Assembly (NCBI GenBank): GCA_050110875.1
Contig: CP188828.1
Coordinates: 2,046,001 to 2,110,000 of the forward strand
Origin: Methyloligella sp050110875
Lineage (GTDB): Bacteria; Pseudomonadota; Alphaproteobacteria; Rhizobiales; Methyloligellaceae
Direction: 5' to 3'
DNA: 64,000 nt
The notes below the pieces were generated by a model. It searched no databases, had not been told where the DNA came from, and was given only the letters and a program-made list of their open reading frames with translations. Below, one piece after another: positions 24,299-32,778 of the stretch. The number at the start of each line of letters is the position of its first letter. Within the stretch, counting starts at the first letter, position 1. The position numbers were made by a program, and so were the translations under genes.

Positions 24299-25587
24299 AC
24301 CGAAACCCCCGACTGATGCTGCACTGATCTGGACTCTGCGAACACGGAAGCATTCGATGCCGGTCGCTTCCCGCGCCGGCGCCGCCTCTTGGCTGGTGCC
24401 GCGCCGCGCGGGTTGCGTTTCGCCTGACGTTTCGGCGTCTCGTCGTGAGAGGCTTGCGCCAGGGGATGGCTCGACACGTCGACGGTCACCCGCATCAGCC
24501 GCTCGATGGCTTTGAGATAGGGCTTCTCCGTGGCATCGCAGAACGACAGGGCGATACCCTCGGCGCCGGCACGAGCCGTGCGGCCGATGCGATGCACGTA
24601 GCTCTCCGGCTCATTGGGCAGCTCGTAGTTGATCACGTGAGAAATGCCGGGAATATCGATTCCCCGCGCTGCGATATCCGTCGCCACCAGGATGCGGACC
24701 TTACCGCTGCGGAAGCCTTCGAGCGCCTTCACCCTGGCGCTCTGGGCCTTGTTGCCATGCAGCGCCACCGCGGCGACGCCGGCCTGGACCACGCTGCGGC
24801 AGACACGGTCGGCACCACGCTTGGTCCGGGTAAAGACAATCGCCTGGCCGATAGCCGGGCTTTGTACGAGGTCGGTCAGCAGCTTGCGCTTGTCCTGCGC
24901 GGAGACGAAATAGACCTGCTGGGCGATGCGATCGACCGCGATCTTTTTCGGCGAGACGTCGATCCGCTCGGCCTCGTGCAAGATCTCCTTTGCGAGCTCG
25001 GCGATGGAAGGCGGCATCGTCGCCGAAAACAGCATGGTCTGCCGCTGCTTCGGACAGAACCGCACAATTTTCCGCACGTCCCTGATGAACCCCATGTCGA
25101 ACATGCGGTCGGCCTCGTCGAGCACGAGGATCTGGAGCCGGTCCAGCTTGAGATGACGATTGGTCAGCAGATCGAGCAGACGGCCGGGCGTCGCCACGAC
25201 GATATCGGCGCCCGCCTTGAGCGCCTTGATCTGCTTCCCATGCGGAACGCCGCCGAAGATCACGGCAGTCGTCAGCTTGAGGTGGCGGCCATAAGCGTGA
25301 ATGCGCTCGACGATCTGGCTGGCCAGTTCACGCGTCGGCGCGAGAATCAGCGCCCGGGGCGCTGCAGGCACGCGAGGGGTCTTCTCGGTTGCAAGCCGAT
25401 GCAGCAACGGCAGCGTGAACGCCGCCGTCTTGCCGCTTCCCGTCTGGGCCACGGCGAGCAAATCGCGCCCTGCGAGGGCATTCGGAATCGCCTTGAATTG
25501 AATCGGGGTCGGCGCGAGATGCTTTTCGGCTTCGAGCGCGCGCCGCAGGGGCTCGGCAAGGCCGAGCGAATCGAAAGTAACTGTCAC
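24295..25587 (-). CDS. DEAD-box RNA helicase, RhlE-like
   Basis: The 430-residue protein has all DEAD-box motifs: Q motif TPIQFKAIPNAL, motif I AQTGSGKTAAF (about residue 45), Ia PTRELASQI, Ib TPGRLLDLL, II VLDEADRMFDMGF, III FSATMP, IV IVFTRTKRGAD, V ATDIAARGIDIPGISHVINYELP and VI HRIGRTARAG. The C-terminal ~60 residues are Arg/Lys rich (KRQAKRNPRGAAPAKRRRRRGK), typical of RhlE RNA-binding tails. It remodels rRNA or mRNA, often at low temperature, which fits the cold-shock gene just upstream. Three small genes follow on the same strand. Confidence 0.95.
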   Translation of the reverse strand: MTVTFDSLGLAEPLRRALEAEKHLAPTPIQFKAIPNALAGRDLLAVAQTGSGKTAAFTLPLLHRLATEKTPRVPAAPRALILAPTRELASQIVERIHAYGRHLKLTTAVIFGGVPHGKQIKALKAGADIVVATPGRLLDLLTNRHLKLDRLQILVLDEADRMFDMGFIRDVRKIVRFCPKQRQTMLFSATMPPSIAELAKEILHEAERIDVSPKKIAVDRIAQQVYFVSAQDKRKLLTDLVQSPAIGQAIVFTRTKRGADRVCRSVVQAGVAAVALHGNKAQSARVKALEGFRSGKVRILVATDIAARGIDIPGISHVINYELPNEPESYVHRIGRTARAGAEGIALSFCDATEKPYLKAIERLMRVTVDVSSHPLAQASHDETPKRQAKRNPRGAAPAKRRRRRGKRPASNASVFAESRSVQHQSGVSV

Positions 25588-25680
25588 TGATAAGATTTCC
25601 TTGGCGCCGATCTAAGCGGCGCTTGTTAGAGGGGCGGGCGGCCGTAACTCTTGCCGTCCCGGAACCTCTTCAATAATTCA

Positions 25681-25710
25681 AATGGCGGTGCGTCTTGTCG
25701 GCACCGCCAT
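25681..25710 (-). terminator. Hairpin terminator after the cold-shock gene
   Basis: Arms ATGGCGGTGC and GCACCGCCAT lie about 37 bases after the cold-shock stop; on the minus strand an AT-rich stretch (TTTGAATTATT) follows, weaker than a pure T-run. Confidence 0.6.
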
Positions 25711-25746
25711 CCGGTTGCAGATGATCAAGCTCACTATTCCAGGGAA

Positions 25747-25959
25747 CTACGAAAGTTCCACATTGGTGGCTTGTTGACCACGTCCGCGCTTGTCGTCTTC
25801 GATCTCGAAGCTGACCTTGTCGCCTTCATTGAGAGCCGGAAGACCGGCACGTTCGAGAGCGGAGGCGTGGACGAAAACGTCCTTTTCGCCGCCTTCCGGA
25901 GCGATGAAGCCGAAACCGCGGGAGTGATTGAAGAATTTGACTGTGCCGTTGAGGCGCAT
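25747..25959 (-). CDS. Cold-shock domain protein (CspA family)
   Basis: The 70-residue protein is one cold-shock domain. RNP1 is RGFGFIAPE and RNP2 is DVFVHASAL, both within an OB fold that starts MRLNGTVKFFNHSRGFGFI. It binds single-stranded RNA or DNA and melts RNA structure at low temperature. It lies 160 bases upstream of the RhlE-like helicase on the same strand, separated by a hairpin. The long region before it may be a temperature-responsive leader. Confidence 0.95.
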   Translation of the reverse strand: MRLNGTVKFFNHSRGFGFIAPEGGEKDVFVHASALERAGLPALNEGDKVSFEIEDDKRGRGQQATNVELS

Positions 25960-26265
25960 GGGATTGTCCTTTCCCGATGGAGGTTTTCGTATAGTCGGGC
26001 CACCAGGTCGAGACCCGTGCAGCGTCTTTGATATCGGGAAAGGGTACGTGCTCGTAATCTGCGCGATGACTTACCGTCAGTCTAAGCCCACGCCCGAAAC
26101 AGGCATGCCATAAGGTGGTATATATGGGCGCTTAGCACCCGATACGCAAGAACCGTCTTCGAATCCCTCGCGGATATAGCGGATCAGGAAGCAAGCCAGT
26201 CCGCCGAAAGAACTTCCGTGTTCCGCTTATACGGTCTTCCCGCTCATCAGGCGCCCACGTAAAGT
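25960..26265. other. Intergenic stretch, 306 bases, between cold-shock gene and tRNA
   Basis: No protein gene is seen. It should contain the promoter and a possible long 5' leader of the cold-shock gene; cold-shock mRNAs often have such leaders, but I did not find a specific conserved box. Confidence 0.35.
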
Positions 26266-26342
26266 TGGTAGCGGAGGAGGGACTTGAACCCCCGACACGC
26301 GGATTATGATTCCGCTGCTCTAACCAGCTGAGCTACTCCGCC
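26266..26342 (-). tRNA. tRNA-Met (elongator), anticodon CAT
   Basis: The 77-base gene folds as a full cloverleaf. The acceptor GGCGGAG pairs with CTCCGCT (one G-U), the D arm is GCTC-GAGC, the anticodon stem GCGGA/TCCGC encloses ATCATAA with anticodon CAT, and the T arm contains GGTTCAAGTCC. CCA is encoded. The first pair is G-U, unlike the unpaired start of initiator tRNAs, and the sequence resembles alphaproteobacterial elongator tRNA-Met; a tRNA-Ile with modified CAT is less likely. Confidence 0.95.
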
Positions 26343-26645
26343 ATCTTGTAGGCTTTTCCGCCCGAGGCTTGGGCTTTTAGACCCAAGATGCGCGCCTGGC
26401 AATCCATTGGATCGCCGGAGAGGCGCCCCCGAACGCGCGCGTGGACGCAGCTTATGTAGCAACTCGCAAGACGCTTGAGAAGGCTTGAAAAAGCGCTTCT
26501 TCACGAGACCCGCCCGGGGCCCGTATGAACCGCGCGCATGGTCTCCGTCGGAACGAATGACTTTCGCTCAAAGTTTTAAGAGCGGATGGGCGTCACGAAA
26601 AGACGCGTCGTCCGGGAGAAGCGGAAAGACCCGAAGGAGAACGTC

Positions 26646-27050
26646 ATGAACCGTCTTTTGACGACGACCGCCGTCGCTCTGGCGCTGAGCCTTACGCCGG
26701 CGATGGCCGCGGACGATTCGTCGATGTCCGACGATTCCTCCACCGCGGTGGAGAAAGCGAAACAGCCTGAAAACGGTAGCCCGGATACCTCCGGCGGCGC
26801 CAAGGAGCGGAGCTCCGCGCCTCCGGGATCGGAAGCGGCCGAGACCATGGGCGGCGCCAAAGCCGTCGATGAGGCCATCGAGCCGGAATCCGGCGAGCCA
26901 GACACGTCGGGCGCCGCCAGCGAGCGCACCTCGACACCGCCCGGCTCCGAAGCCGCCACCGGCGATCCGGTCGAAATGGATGCCGACAAGGTCGAAGGCG
27001 CAGGCAAGCCGGCCGGCGAAATGCCCGACGATGCGGACATGGCCGAGTAA
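26646..27050 (+). CDS. Small acidic secreted protein with an internal duplication
   Basis: AAGGAGAACGTC precedes the ATG at 26646, so I reject the longer frame. The signal peptide is MNRLLTTTAVALALSLTPAMA. The 113-residue mature part is rich in Ser, Gly, Pro, Asp and Glu and looks disordered. It holds two copies of a segment of about 29 residues: PENGSPDTSGGAKERSSAPP and PESGEPDTSGAASERTSTPP, each followed by GSEAA. No known domain is present. It ends 39 bases before a strong terminator. The function is unknown; a flexible envelope-associated protein is one option. Confidence 0.72.
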   Translation: MNRLLTTTAVALALSLTPAMAADDSSMSDDSSTAVEKAKQPENGSPDTSGGAKERSSAPPGSEAAETMGGAKAVDEAIEPESGEPDTSGAASERTSTPPGSEAATGDPVEMDADKVEGAGKPAGEMPDDADMAE

Positions 27051-27089
27051 ACGGCCCTTAGGCCGAAACCGTTTTCGACCAAACCGTTA

Positions 27090-27121
27090 AAGGGAGCGCC
27101 ATCGCGGCTCCCTTCTTTTTT
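27090..27121 (+). terminator. Rho-independent terminator
   Basis: Arms AAGGGAGC and GCTCCCTT enclose a nine-base loop and are followed by a run of six T. It closes the acidic secreted protein gene. Confidence 0.88.
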
Positions 27122-27166
27122 GGGATTTCGTTTTTGAGAAACCGGCGATGCTGCCGGGATAGCGTC

Positions 27167-27970
27167 TTAATCGGCCCCTTGGCTCGACAGGCGCCGGCAG
27201 AGCGACCGCCAATAGCGGATATCCGTCATCTTCCGCGCCTGCATGGAAAGCCGGGCCGCGAAGATCTGCGCCGCGCGGCGGCCGGAGCGCTTCTTCGGCG
27301 CGGCGGCCAGAACGGTGCGGCCAAGCCCATAGCCGGGCTCCTTGACGAAACGCAGCATCGTGAACAGGCCGAAGGGCCGCAGGGAATGGCTCTCCGTCAT
27401 GCGCAAATCCTCGCGGACGAGAACCGTCTCGACCGGAAATACCGGATGCCACCCCAGTTGATCGGCAAGCGGCGCCATGCGGCGCTCCAGCCAGCCGCGA
27501 ACGCCGTCCTCCTGGCTGAAGTGATTGACGAGGATTACCTCCCCGCCCGGCGCGCAGACCCGCTCCAGCTCCGCCATCACCTTTTCCGGATCCGGCACCA
27601 CGGTCATCACATACATGGCGACGACCGTATCGAAGCTGTTCTCGGGAAACGCGAGATCGGTGGCATCCATCTCGTGCAGCCCCTCGACATTGTCGAGGCC
27701 AAGCCGCGCCACCTTCTCCCGCGCCTTCGCCAGCATCTCCGGCGAAAGATCGATGCCGGTGACTTTCAAATGATCCCGATAGGCCGGCAGCGAGAGGCCT
27801 GTGCCCACGCCCACCTCGAGCACCCTGCCCTGCCGCCCGTTGATCAGCTCCACCGCATGCTTGCGGCCGGCCGCAGCGACCTTGCCGAAAGTCGTGTCAT
27901 AGACGGGCGCCCAACGCCGATAGGCGTGGAGCACGGAATCGGTATCCATCAGGATCGGTTTTTCACGCAA
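27167..27970 (-). CDS. SAM-dependent methyltransferase, PmtA-like (phosphatidylethanolamine N-methyltransferase)
   Basis: The start is a TTG at 27970 with GGAGG six bases upstream, better than the ATG seven codons later. Of 267 residues, the first 210 form a class I methyltransferase: AYRRWAPVYDTTFGKV, motif I RVLEVGVGTGLSLPAY, GIDLSPEMLAKAR, then MDATDLAFPENSFDTVVAMYVMTVVPDP. The opening YRRWAPVYD and the NHFSQEDG step fit the Rhodobacter PmtA type, which makes phosphatidylcholine from phosphatidylethanolamine. After LRFVKEPGYG the tail of about 55 basic residues is not part of that family. It is 42 bases downstream of mnmA. Confidence 0.8.
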   Translation of the reverse strand: MREKPILMDTDSVLHAYRRWAPVYDTTFGKVAAAGRKHAVELINGRQGRVLEVGVGTGLSLPAYRDHLKVTGIDLSPEMLAKAREKVARLGLDNVEGLHEMDATDLAFPENSFDTVVAMYVMTVVPDPEKVMAELERVCAPGGEVILVNHFSQEDGVRGWLERRMAPLADQLGWHPVFPVETVLVREDLRMTESHSLRPFGLFTMLRFVKEPGYGLGRTVLAAAPKKRSGRRAAQIFAARLSMQARKMTDIRYWRSLCRRLSSQGAD

Positions 27971-28012
27971 ATTACGCCTCCAACTCTCGACCGCCGCTCG
28001 AAGCTCAACCGG

Positions 28013-29215
28013 TTAACGGCGCTCCGCGGCGACCGGCTCGCTGTATCCCCGCGCGGTGCCCTTGGCGGCACCGCCAATCTCGTCCTCGCCGAACACCGCC
28101 GACGTGATCCATCCGCCGCCCAGCACCCGGTCCTCGTCACCTTCGGCTGCGTAGAACACGCAAGCCTGCCCGGGCGAGACGCCTTCCTCGCCGTCCGCAA
28201 GCGCGACCACCGCCTCGCCGTCCACCCATTTCAGGGTCGCGGACTGCACGGCGCCGCTGGAGCGCACCCGGGCCCGCACATGCTTTCCGCCTGTGAGCGT
28301 CTGAAGCGGCTCCGCACCGAGCCAATTCACATCCCGCAAGGTGATCCGCCGCGCCAGAAGCCACTCCCGCGGGCCCACGACCACCTCGCGGCTTTCGGCA
28401 TCCAGCCGCACCACGTAGAGCGGCTCGGACGCCGCGATCCCGAGCCCGCGGCGCTGACCGATCGTATAGTTGATGATGCCGCGATGGCGGCCGAGCACGC
28501 TGCCGTCCACATGCACGATGTCGCCCGGCTCCGCAGCGCCGGGCCGCAACCGCTCGATCACATCTGTATAGCGCCCCGTCGGCACGAAGCAGATATCCTG
28601 GCTGTCCGACTTCTCCGCCACCGGCAGGCCGAATTCGCGCGCCAGGCGTCGCGTCTCGTCCTTCGGCAGATCGCCCAGCGGGAAACGCAGGAAATCGAGC
28701 TGCTCGGGCGTCGTGTTGAACAGGAAGTAGCTCTGATCGCGCTCCTGATCGTGGGCACGATAAAGCGCAAAGCCGGTCTCGGTCGGGCGGCTGCGCACAT
28801 AATGACCCGTGGCCAGGCACGCCGCGCCGAGATCCTTCGCCGTGTCCAGCAGGTCCCGGAACTTGATCTTCTGATTGCAGGCGACGCACGGCACCGGCGT
28901 CTCGCCGGACAGATAGCTGTCGGCAAAGGCACCGATCACGGCTTCCGAGAAGCGGCGCTCGTAATCGAGCACGTAATGGGGAATGCCGATGGTCTCCGCC
29001 ACCCGGCGCGCATCGTGAATATCGCGGCCCGCGCAGCAGGTGCCCCGACGCCCCACCGCCTCGCCGTGGTCGTAAAGCTGCAAAGTGATGCCGACGACGT
29101 CGTAGCCTTGGCTCTTCAGCAGCGCAGCCACCACCGAGGAATCCACGCCGCCCGACATGGCAACGACCACGCGAGTATCGGCCGGCGAGCCCTCAAGATG
29201 CAGACTGTTGGACAT
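28013..29215 (-). CDS. mnmA: tRNA-specific 2-thiouridylase
   Basis: The 400-residue enzyme makes the 2-thio group of wobble uridine in tRNA for Lys, Glu and Gln. The PP-loop is VAMSGGVDSSVVAALL (residues 18-33), the first catalytic cysteine is in PVPCVACNQKIKF (about residue 110), and the second lies in the region SDSQDICFVPTG (about 208). The beta-barrel domain starts near TIGQRRGLGI and ends PGQACVFY. The last ~30 residues are family-atypical. The gene lies upstream of the PmtA-like gene with a 42-base gap. Confidence 0.96.
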   Translation of the reverse strand: MSNSLHLEGSPADTRVVVAMSGGVDSSVVAALLKSQGYDVVGITLQLYDHGEAVGRRGTCCAGRDIHDARRVAETIGIPHYVLDYERRFSEAVIGAFADSYLSGETPVPCVACNQKIKFRDLLDTAKDLGAACLATGHYVRSRPTETGFALYRAHDQERDQSYFLFNTTPEQLDFLRFPLGDLPKDETRRLAREFGLPVAEKSDSQDICFVPTGRYTDVIERLRPGAAEPGDIVHVDGSVLGRHRGIINYTIGQRRGLGIAASEPLYVVRLDAESREVVVGPREWLLARRITLRDVNWLGAEPLQTLTGGKHVRARVRSSGAVQSATLKWVDGEAVVALADGEEGVSPGQACVFYAAEGDEDRVLGGGWITSAVFGEDEIGGAAKGTARGYSEPVAAERR

Positions 29216-29667
29216 GAGACCGTCTCTTAAAATTCAAAGCCAAGGCGGATCGGAGGCCTTGCCCTTCCGCCGCTTGTAATCGCCATCTCGAAACAGCCAA
29301 TGGCGTGCCAGAAACATCTCCGTTCCGGCTCCGAATGACCGTCGAGCCGAAATGTCATATTTGTAACGTGCGGCGGAAGATAGGCGGTGGCGGAATGTCA
29401 CGCAAGCGCAAGCGAGCCGCACCCAGTCACAACTTCGGCTTCGTCAGATTTCCCAAGGTCTCGCAATGGAACACTTGAGGGGCCGTTGGCTAGTCTATCG
29501 TCCCAAGCTGGCACAGCCGGTCGCTATGAAGAAATTTTCGTCGTAAAACCAGCGATTTTTGCCGCTCCGTTTGTGTCTTCCTTTACCGGACTGCTTAGGT
29601 AAATTTTAAAAGGCCGTTGCTACTCTCCGCATCAATATAAAGCTCATCGAGTGGTGTAGTGAGTACA
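29216..29667. other. Intergenic stretch, 452 bases, sciP control region
   Basis: No supported gene. The right half should hold the sciP promoter and contains a CtrA-like site at 29595-29609; the left end serves mnmA. Confidence 0.45.
29595..29609 (+). promoter_or_regulatory. CtrA-box-like site before sciP
   Basis: TTAG, seven bases, then TTAA matches TTAA-N7-TTAA except for one base. It lies 59 bases upstream of the sciP ATG. In Caulobacter sciP is CtrA-activated, so this placement is sensible. Confidence 0.5.
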
Positions 29668-29943
29668 ATGACTGAGCATTACAGGCCGCGTGTCCGTTAC
29701 GTGATTGGGCCGGATGGAAGCCCGCTGACCGTGGCCGACCTCCCGCCCAAAGACACGAAACGTTGGGTTATCCGCCGAAAGGCCGAAGTCGTGGCCGCCG
29801 TTCGCGGCGGACTTCTCAGCCTGGAAGAGGCGTGCGAGCGCTATACCCTCACGGTCGACGAATTCCTGAGCTGGCAACGCTCTATCGACAAGCACGGCCT
29901 CCCCGGTCTGCGTGCCACGCGGGTCCAGGAGTATCGCGGCTAG
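29668..29943 (+). CDS. sciP: SciP, small inhibitor of CtrA (DUF1153)
   Basis: The 91-residue protein starts at the ATG giving MTEHYRPRVRYVIGPDG; a GTG three codons upstream is possible. The sequence is near-identical in layout to Caulobacter SciP: PLTVADLPPKDTKRWVIRR, KAEVVAAVRGGLLSLEEACE, then a helix-turn-helix-like RYTLTVDEFLSWQRSID. SciP binds DNA at CtrA-dependent promoters in G1 and keeps CtrA from activating transcription. CtrA itself is encoded 2.3 kb further on, and ChpT, which phosphorylates it, 9 kb away. Confidence 0.95.
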   Translation: MTEHYRPRVRYVIGPDGSPLTVADLPPKDTKRWVIRRKAEVVAAVRGGLLSLEEACERYTLTVDEFLSWQRSIDKHGLPGLRATRVQEYRG

Positions 29944-29993
29944 CGCGATAAGATCCGGAGAGACGCTTTGCGTCTCTCGCTTTCCATCAACGC

Positions 29994-30443
29994 TTAAGAG
30001 TTCGCCGGCGCATCCTCTTGCGTCGGTGCCGGCATCTCTGCATTGCAATCCGTCGCGCCCCGGTGCCAGCGATCGACGTCGTAGCGCATCTTGGCGGCGA
30101 GCCGCGGCGGCATGCGCTTGTTCTCCTGATTGAGGACGGTCTGCGGCCCTTCCGTGTGGAAGAAGATTCCGTAAGCGCCATAGCCGGGCCGTCCGTCTGG
30201 CTGCTTCTCGTGCACCGAGATCTGGACCTTGCTGCCGTCCGGCGCCACCTCGGCATGATAGACGTAGTCCTTTCTGAGCAACGGATGCTCGGGACTGAAC
30301 CAGCAGCGTTTGATGATGCTGCCGAGCATCACATAGGCATCGACCGGCTTCGAGCCGCGCACGGTTTTCGCCGGCTGCGCGGTGCAGGCAACCAAAAACG
30401 CAGCGAGCCCAGCCGCGATCGAAATCGTTAGAGCCCCCCGCAA
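29994..30443 (-). CDS. Conserved-type lipoprotein (149 aa)
   Basis: The N-terminus MRGALTISIAAGLAAFLVACTAQ has a lipobox (LVAC), so the mature protein likely starts at Cys20 with a lipid anchor. The body has RGSKPVDAYVMLGSIIKRCWFSPEHPLLRKDYVYHAEVAPDG and YGIFFHTEGPQTVLN, a pattern of two beta strands and a Cys that recurs in alphaproteobacterial lipoproteins of unknown role. It is 18 bases downstream of yajQ. No function is known to me. Confidence 0.75.
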   Translation of the reverse strand: MRGALTISIAAGLAAFLVACTAQPAKTVRGSKPVDAYVMLGSIIKRCWFSPEHPLLRKDYVYHAEVAPDGSKVQISVHEKQPDGRPGYGAYGIFFHTEGPQTVLNQENKRMPPRLAAKMRYDVDRWHRGATDCNAEMPAPTQEDAPANS

Positions 30444-30461
30444 CGGCGTCCCCCGTCTCAG

Positions 30462-30947
30462 TTAATCCCGGAAATTCTCGTATTGCAGCGGTTGATCGAT
30501 CGGGAGGCCTTTGACGAAGGCGATCACCGCCTGAAGGTCGTCCCGCTTCTTGCCCGTCACGCGCAGCTCGTCCCCCTGCACCGAGGCCTGAACCTTCAGC
30601 TTCTGGCCTTTGATCTCCTTGACCAACCGTTTGGCGAGCTCCTTGTCGATACCCTGACGGATCACCGCCGTCTGCCGCACCGATTGGCCGGCCGCCTTTT
30701 CCGCGGTTTTGTAGTCGATGCAGCCGGCATCGATCTGCCGCCGCGCCAGATGGCCCTGCAGCAGCTCGTGCATCTGCTTCAGCTTTAGATCGTCGTCGGC
30801 GAGAATCAGGATCTCGTCGCCCTTGCGCTCGACAGAGGCCATAGCGCCCTTGAAATCGTAGCGCTGCTCCATCTCGCGGCTCATATTGGCCAGCGCGTTG
30901 TCGACTTCGGACAGATCGGTCTTGGAAACGATGTCGAAAGACGGCAT
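30462..30947 (-). CDS. yajQ: YajQ-family nucleotide-binding protein
   Basis: The 161-residue protein matches YajQ over its full length: MPSFDIVSKTDLSEVDNALAN, TREMEQRYDFKGA-type sequence SREMEQRYDFKGAMA, the mid-section QGIDKELAKRLVKEIKGQKLKVQASVQGDELRVTGKKRDDLQAVIAFVKG and the end PLQYENFRD. It has two ferredoxin-like RNA-binding folds. Some YajQ proteins bind cyclic di-GMP and affect virulence or transcription, though this cannot be told here. It is the first gene of a two-gene run with the lipoprotein. Confidence 0.96.
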   Translation of the reverse strand: MPSFDIVSKTDLSEVDNALANMSREMEQRYDFKGAMASVERKGDEILILADDDLKLKQMHELLQGHLARRQIDAGCIDYKTAEKAAGQSVRQTAVIRQGIDKELAKRLVKEIKGQKLKVQASVQGDELRVTGKKRDDLQAVIAFVKGLPIDQPLQYENFRD

Positions 30948-31094
30948 GCCGCCCTCCGTGAGAGTTGCGGAAAAGATTGAAAGTGATCCGGGACGCGCAA
31001 ATAGGCCGTCCGTTATCGCCTCGGACGACCTATGATTTCACGGCTGCTCGCCGTCTTCAATGCGCAGATAGGCGGATCAGCGGTTAGGCAGACC

Positions 31095-31511
31095 TTAGCT
31101 CGCCACGCGATGCTGTCCCGGGTGTTCTAATCCGGAACGCTCGCCCTCGCCCGAATCGGAATTATCGAGCCTTCCACGGTTCGTATCCCGCTCTTCGAGC
31201 ATGCCGGCCCGCTTAAGCTCCTCTTCCGCATCCGCAAGCCGCTCCTGGGCTTCCTTCAGCTTCTCTTCCAGGTCGCGTGCCGAGTTGACCAGATTATCGC
31301 GCCGCTCCACGGCCGCCTTGGCAAAGGTGGGATAGGCGTAATGATTGACATCCGTAACCCCGGCCCGCTCCTGCTCGATGGCAATCTGCCGGTCGAGATC
31401 GGCCGCCATCTGCCGAAAATCGGCGATCATCGCTTCGATGTCTTCTACCGTCTGGCGCTTTTCGTCGACTTCGAAACGCTTTAGGCGGATCAGTGCGTCC
31501 CGTGATTTCAT
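31095..31511 (-). CDS. fliJ: Flagellar export chaperone FliJ (alphaproteobacterial type)
   Basis: The 138-residue protein is a long coiled coil: MKSRDALIRLKRFEVDEKRQTVEDIEAMIADF, RQIAIEQERAGVTDVNHYAYPTFAKAAVERRDNL and LEEKLKEAQERLADAEEELKRA. This is the alphaproteobacterial FliJ pattern. FliJ stimulates FliI ATPase in the flagellar export gate. The final 25 residues are Gly/Ser-rich and not conserved. It lies upstream of and divergent to ctrA. No fliI is beside it, as it often is in relatives. Confidence 0.85.
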   Translation of the reverse strand: MKSRDALIRLKRFEVDEKRQTVEDIEAMIADFRQMAADLDRQIAIEQERAGVTDVNHYAYPTFAKAAVERRDNLVNSARDLEEKLKEAQERLADAEEELKRAGMLEERDTNRGRLDNSDSGEGERSGLEHPGQHRVAS

Positions 31512-31852
31512 GACTCAATACCTCAACATCTTCGAACGCTTATTGGGCACGTTTCAAATCCCGTGCCACCATTTTGAAACACTCTAAGGAGCGAACATCC
31601 TCATGGGTCGGTTGACGCTCTGAGCGTCGTCGAAAACGCCTTTGCTTCTAAAGGTCCCCCGCTTCGATACGCCGAGCTCCAAACCCCGCCGCACCGAAAA
31701 ACCGAAGAGGGAGCGGTAGATAGCGTGTGCCTCCCCCCGGACGTCCCCTGGTATCGATCAGTATGCATGAGAGCACTTAAACGCCGGTAAACCATACCTG
31801 AGGCATTTAAATTTCCGCCCTAACACTTTCGGCTTCGGCGTCGCGGCACGAA

Positions 31853-31867
31853 TTAACAGCCCCCTAA
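31853..31867 (+). promoter_or_regulatory. CtrA-box-like site in the ctrA control region
   Basis: TTAA, seven bases (CAGCCCC), then CTAA matches TTAA-N7-TTAA with one difference. It lies 119 bases before the ctrA ATG and suggests autoregulation. Confidence 0.5.
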
Positions 31868-31904
31868 CGGTCAGTTTTTGTTAACTATTGGGGGCTAATT
31901 TCTT

Positions 31905-31909
31905 GATTC
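31905..31909 (+). promoter_or_regulatory. GANTC (CcrM methylation) site before ctrA
   Basis: GATTC lies 77 bases before the ctrA start. CcrM methylates GANTC; in Caulobacter the state of such a site gates a ctrA promoter. A five-base site may also occur by chance. Confidence 0.4.
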
Positions 31910-31985
31910 GAGTTAACCATTCGCGTTTCACAGGGTTTGCGACCCGGAGAAGCAAACCGCAATTTTTGACGACCGGGGGATCAGA

Positions 31986-32684
<699 letters not shown>

Positions 32685-32724
32685 TCGCCAGCGATCCATT
32701 TTCAGATTTACTCAGCACCGAAGA

Positions 32725-32755
32725 CGCCCTCGGACCGAAAATCCGGGGGCGTTTT
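32725..32755 (+). terminator. Rho-independent terminator after ctrA
   Basis: Arms CGCCCTCGGA and TCCGGGGGCG (one G-T pair) with a seven-base loop are followed by TTTT. It lies between the convergent ctrA and cheR stops. Confidence 0.82.
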
Positions 32756-32778
32756 CGTCTTTGGACGATGTGAGAGAA

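Larger units (their letters stand above)
31512..31985. other. ctrA control region, 474 bases without a gene
   Basis: The stretch between the divergent fliJ and ctrA genes turns AT-rich towards ctrA. It includes a CtrA-like site and a GATTC (GANTC) near ctrA, and a GACTC at 31512-31516 beside fliJ; these are the elements found at ctrA promoters in other alphaproteobacteria. Other TTAA half-sites occur at 31777, 31880 and 31912. Confidence 0.55.

Noticed and set aside
31777..31791. Second CtrA box TTAA-N7-TAAA in the ctrA control region
   Set aside because: The second half-site departs from TTAA in two positions and AT-rich sequence gives such matches by chance.
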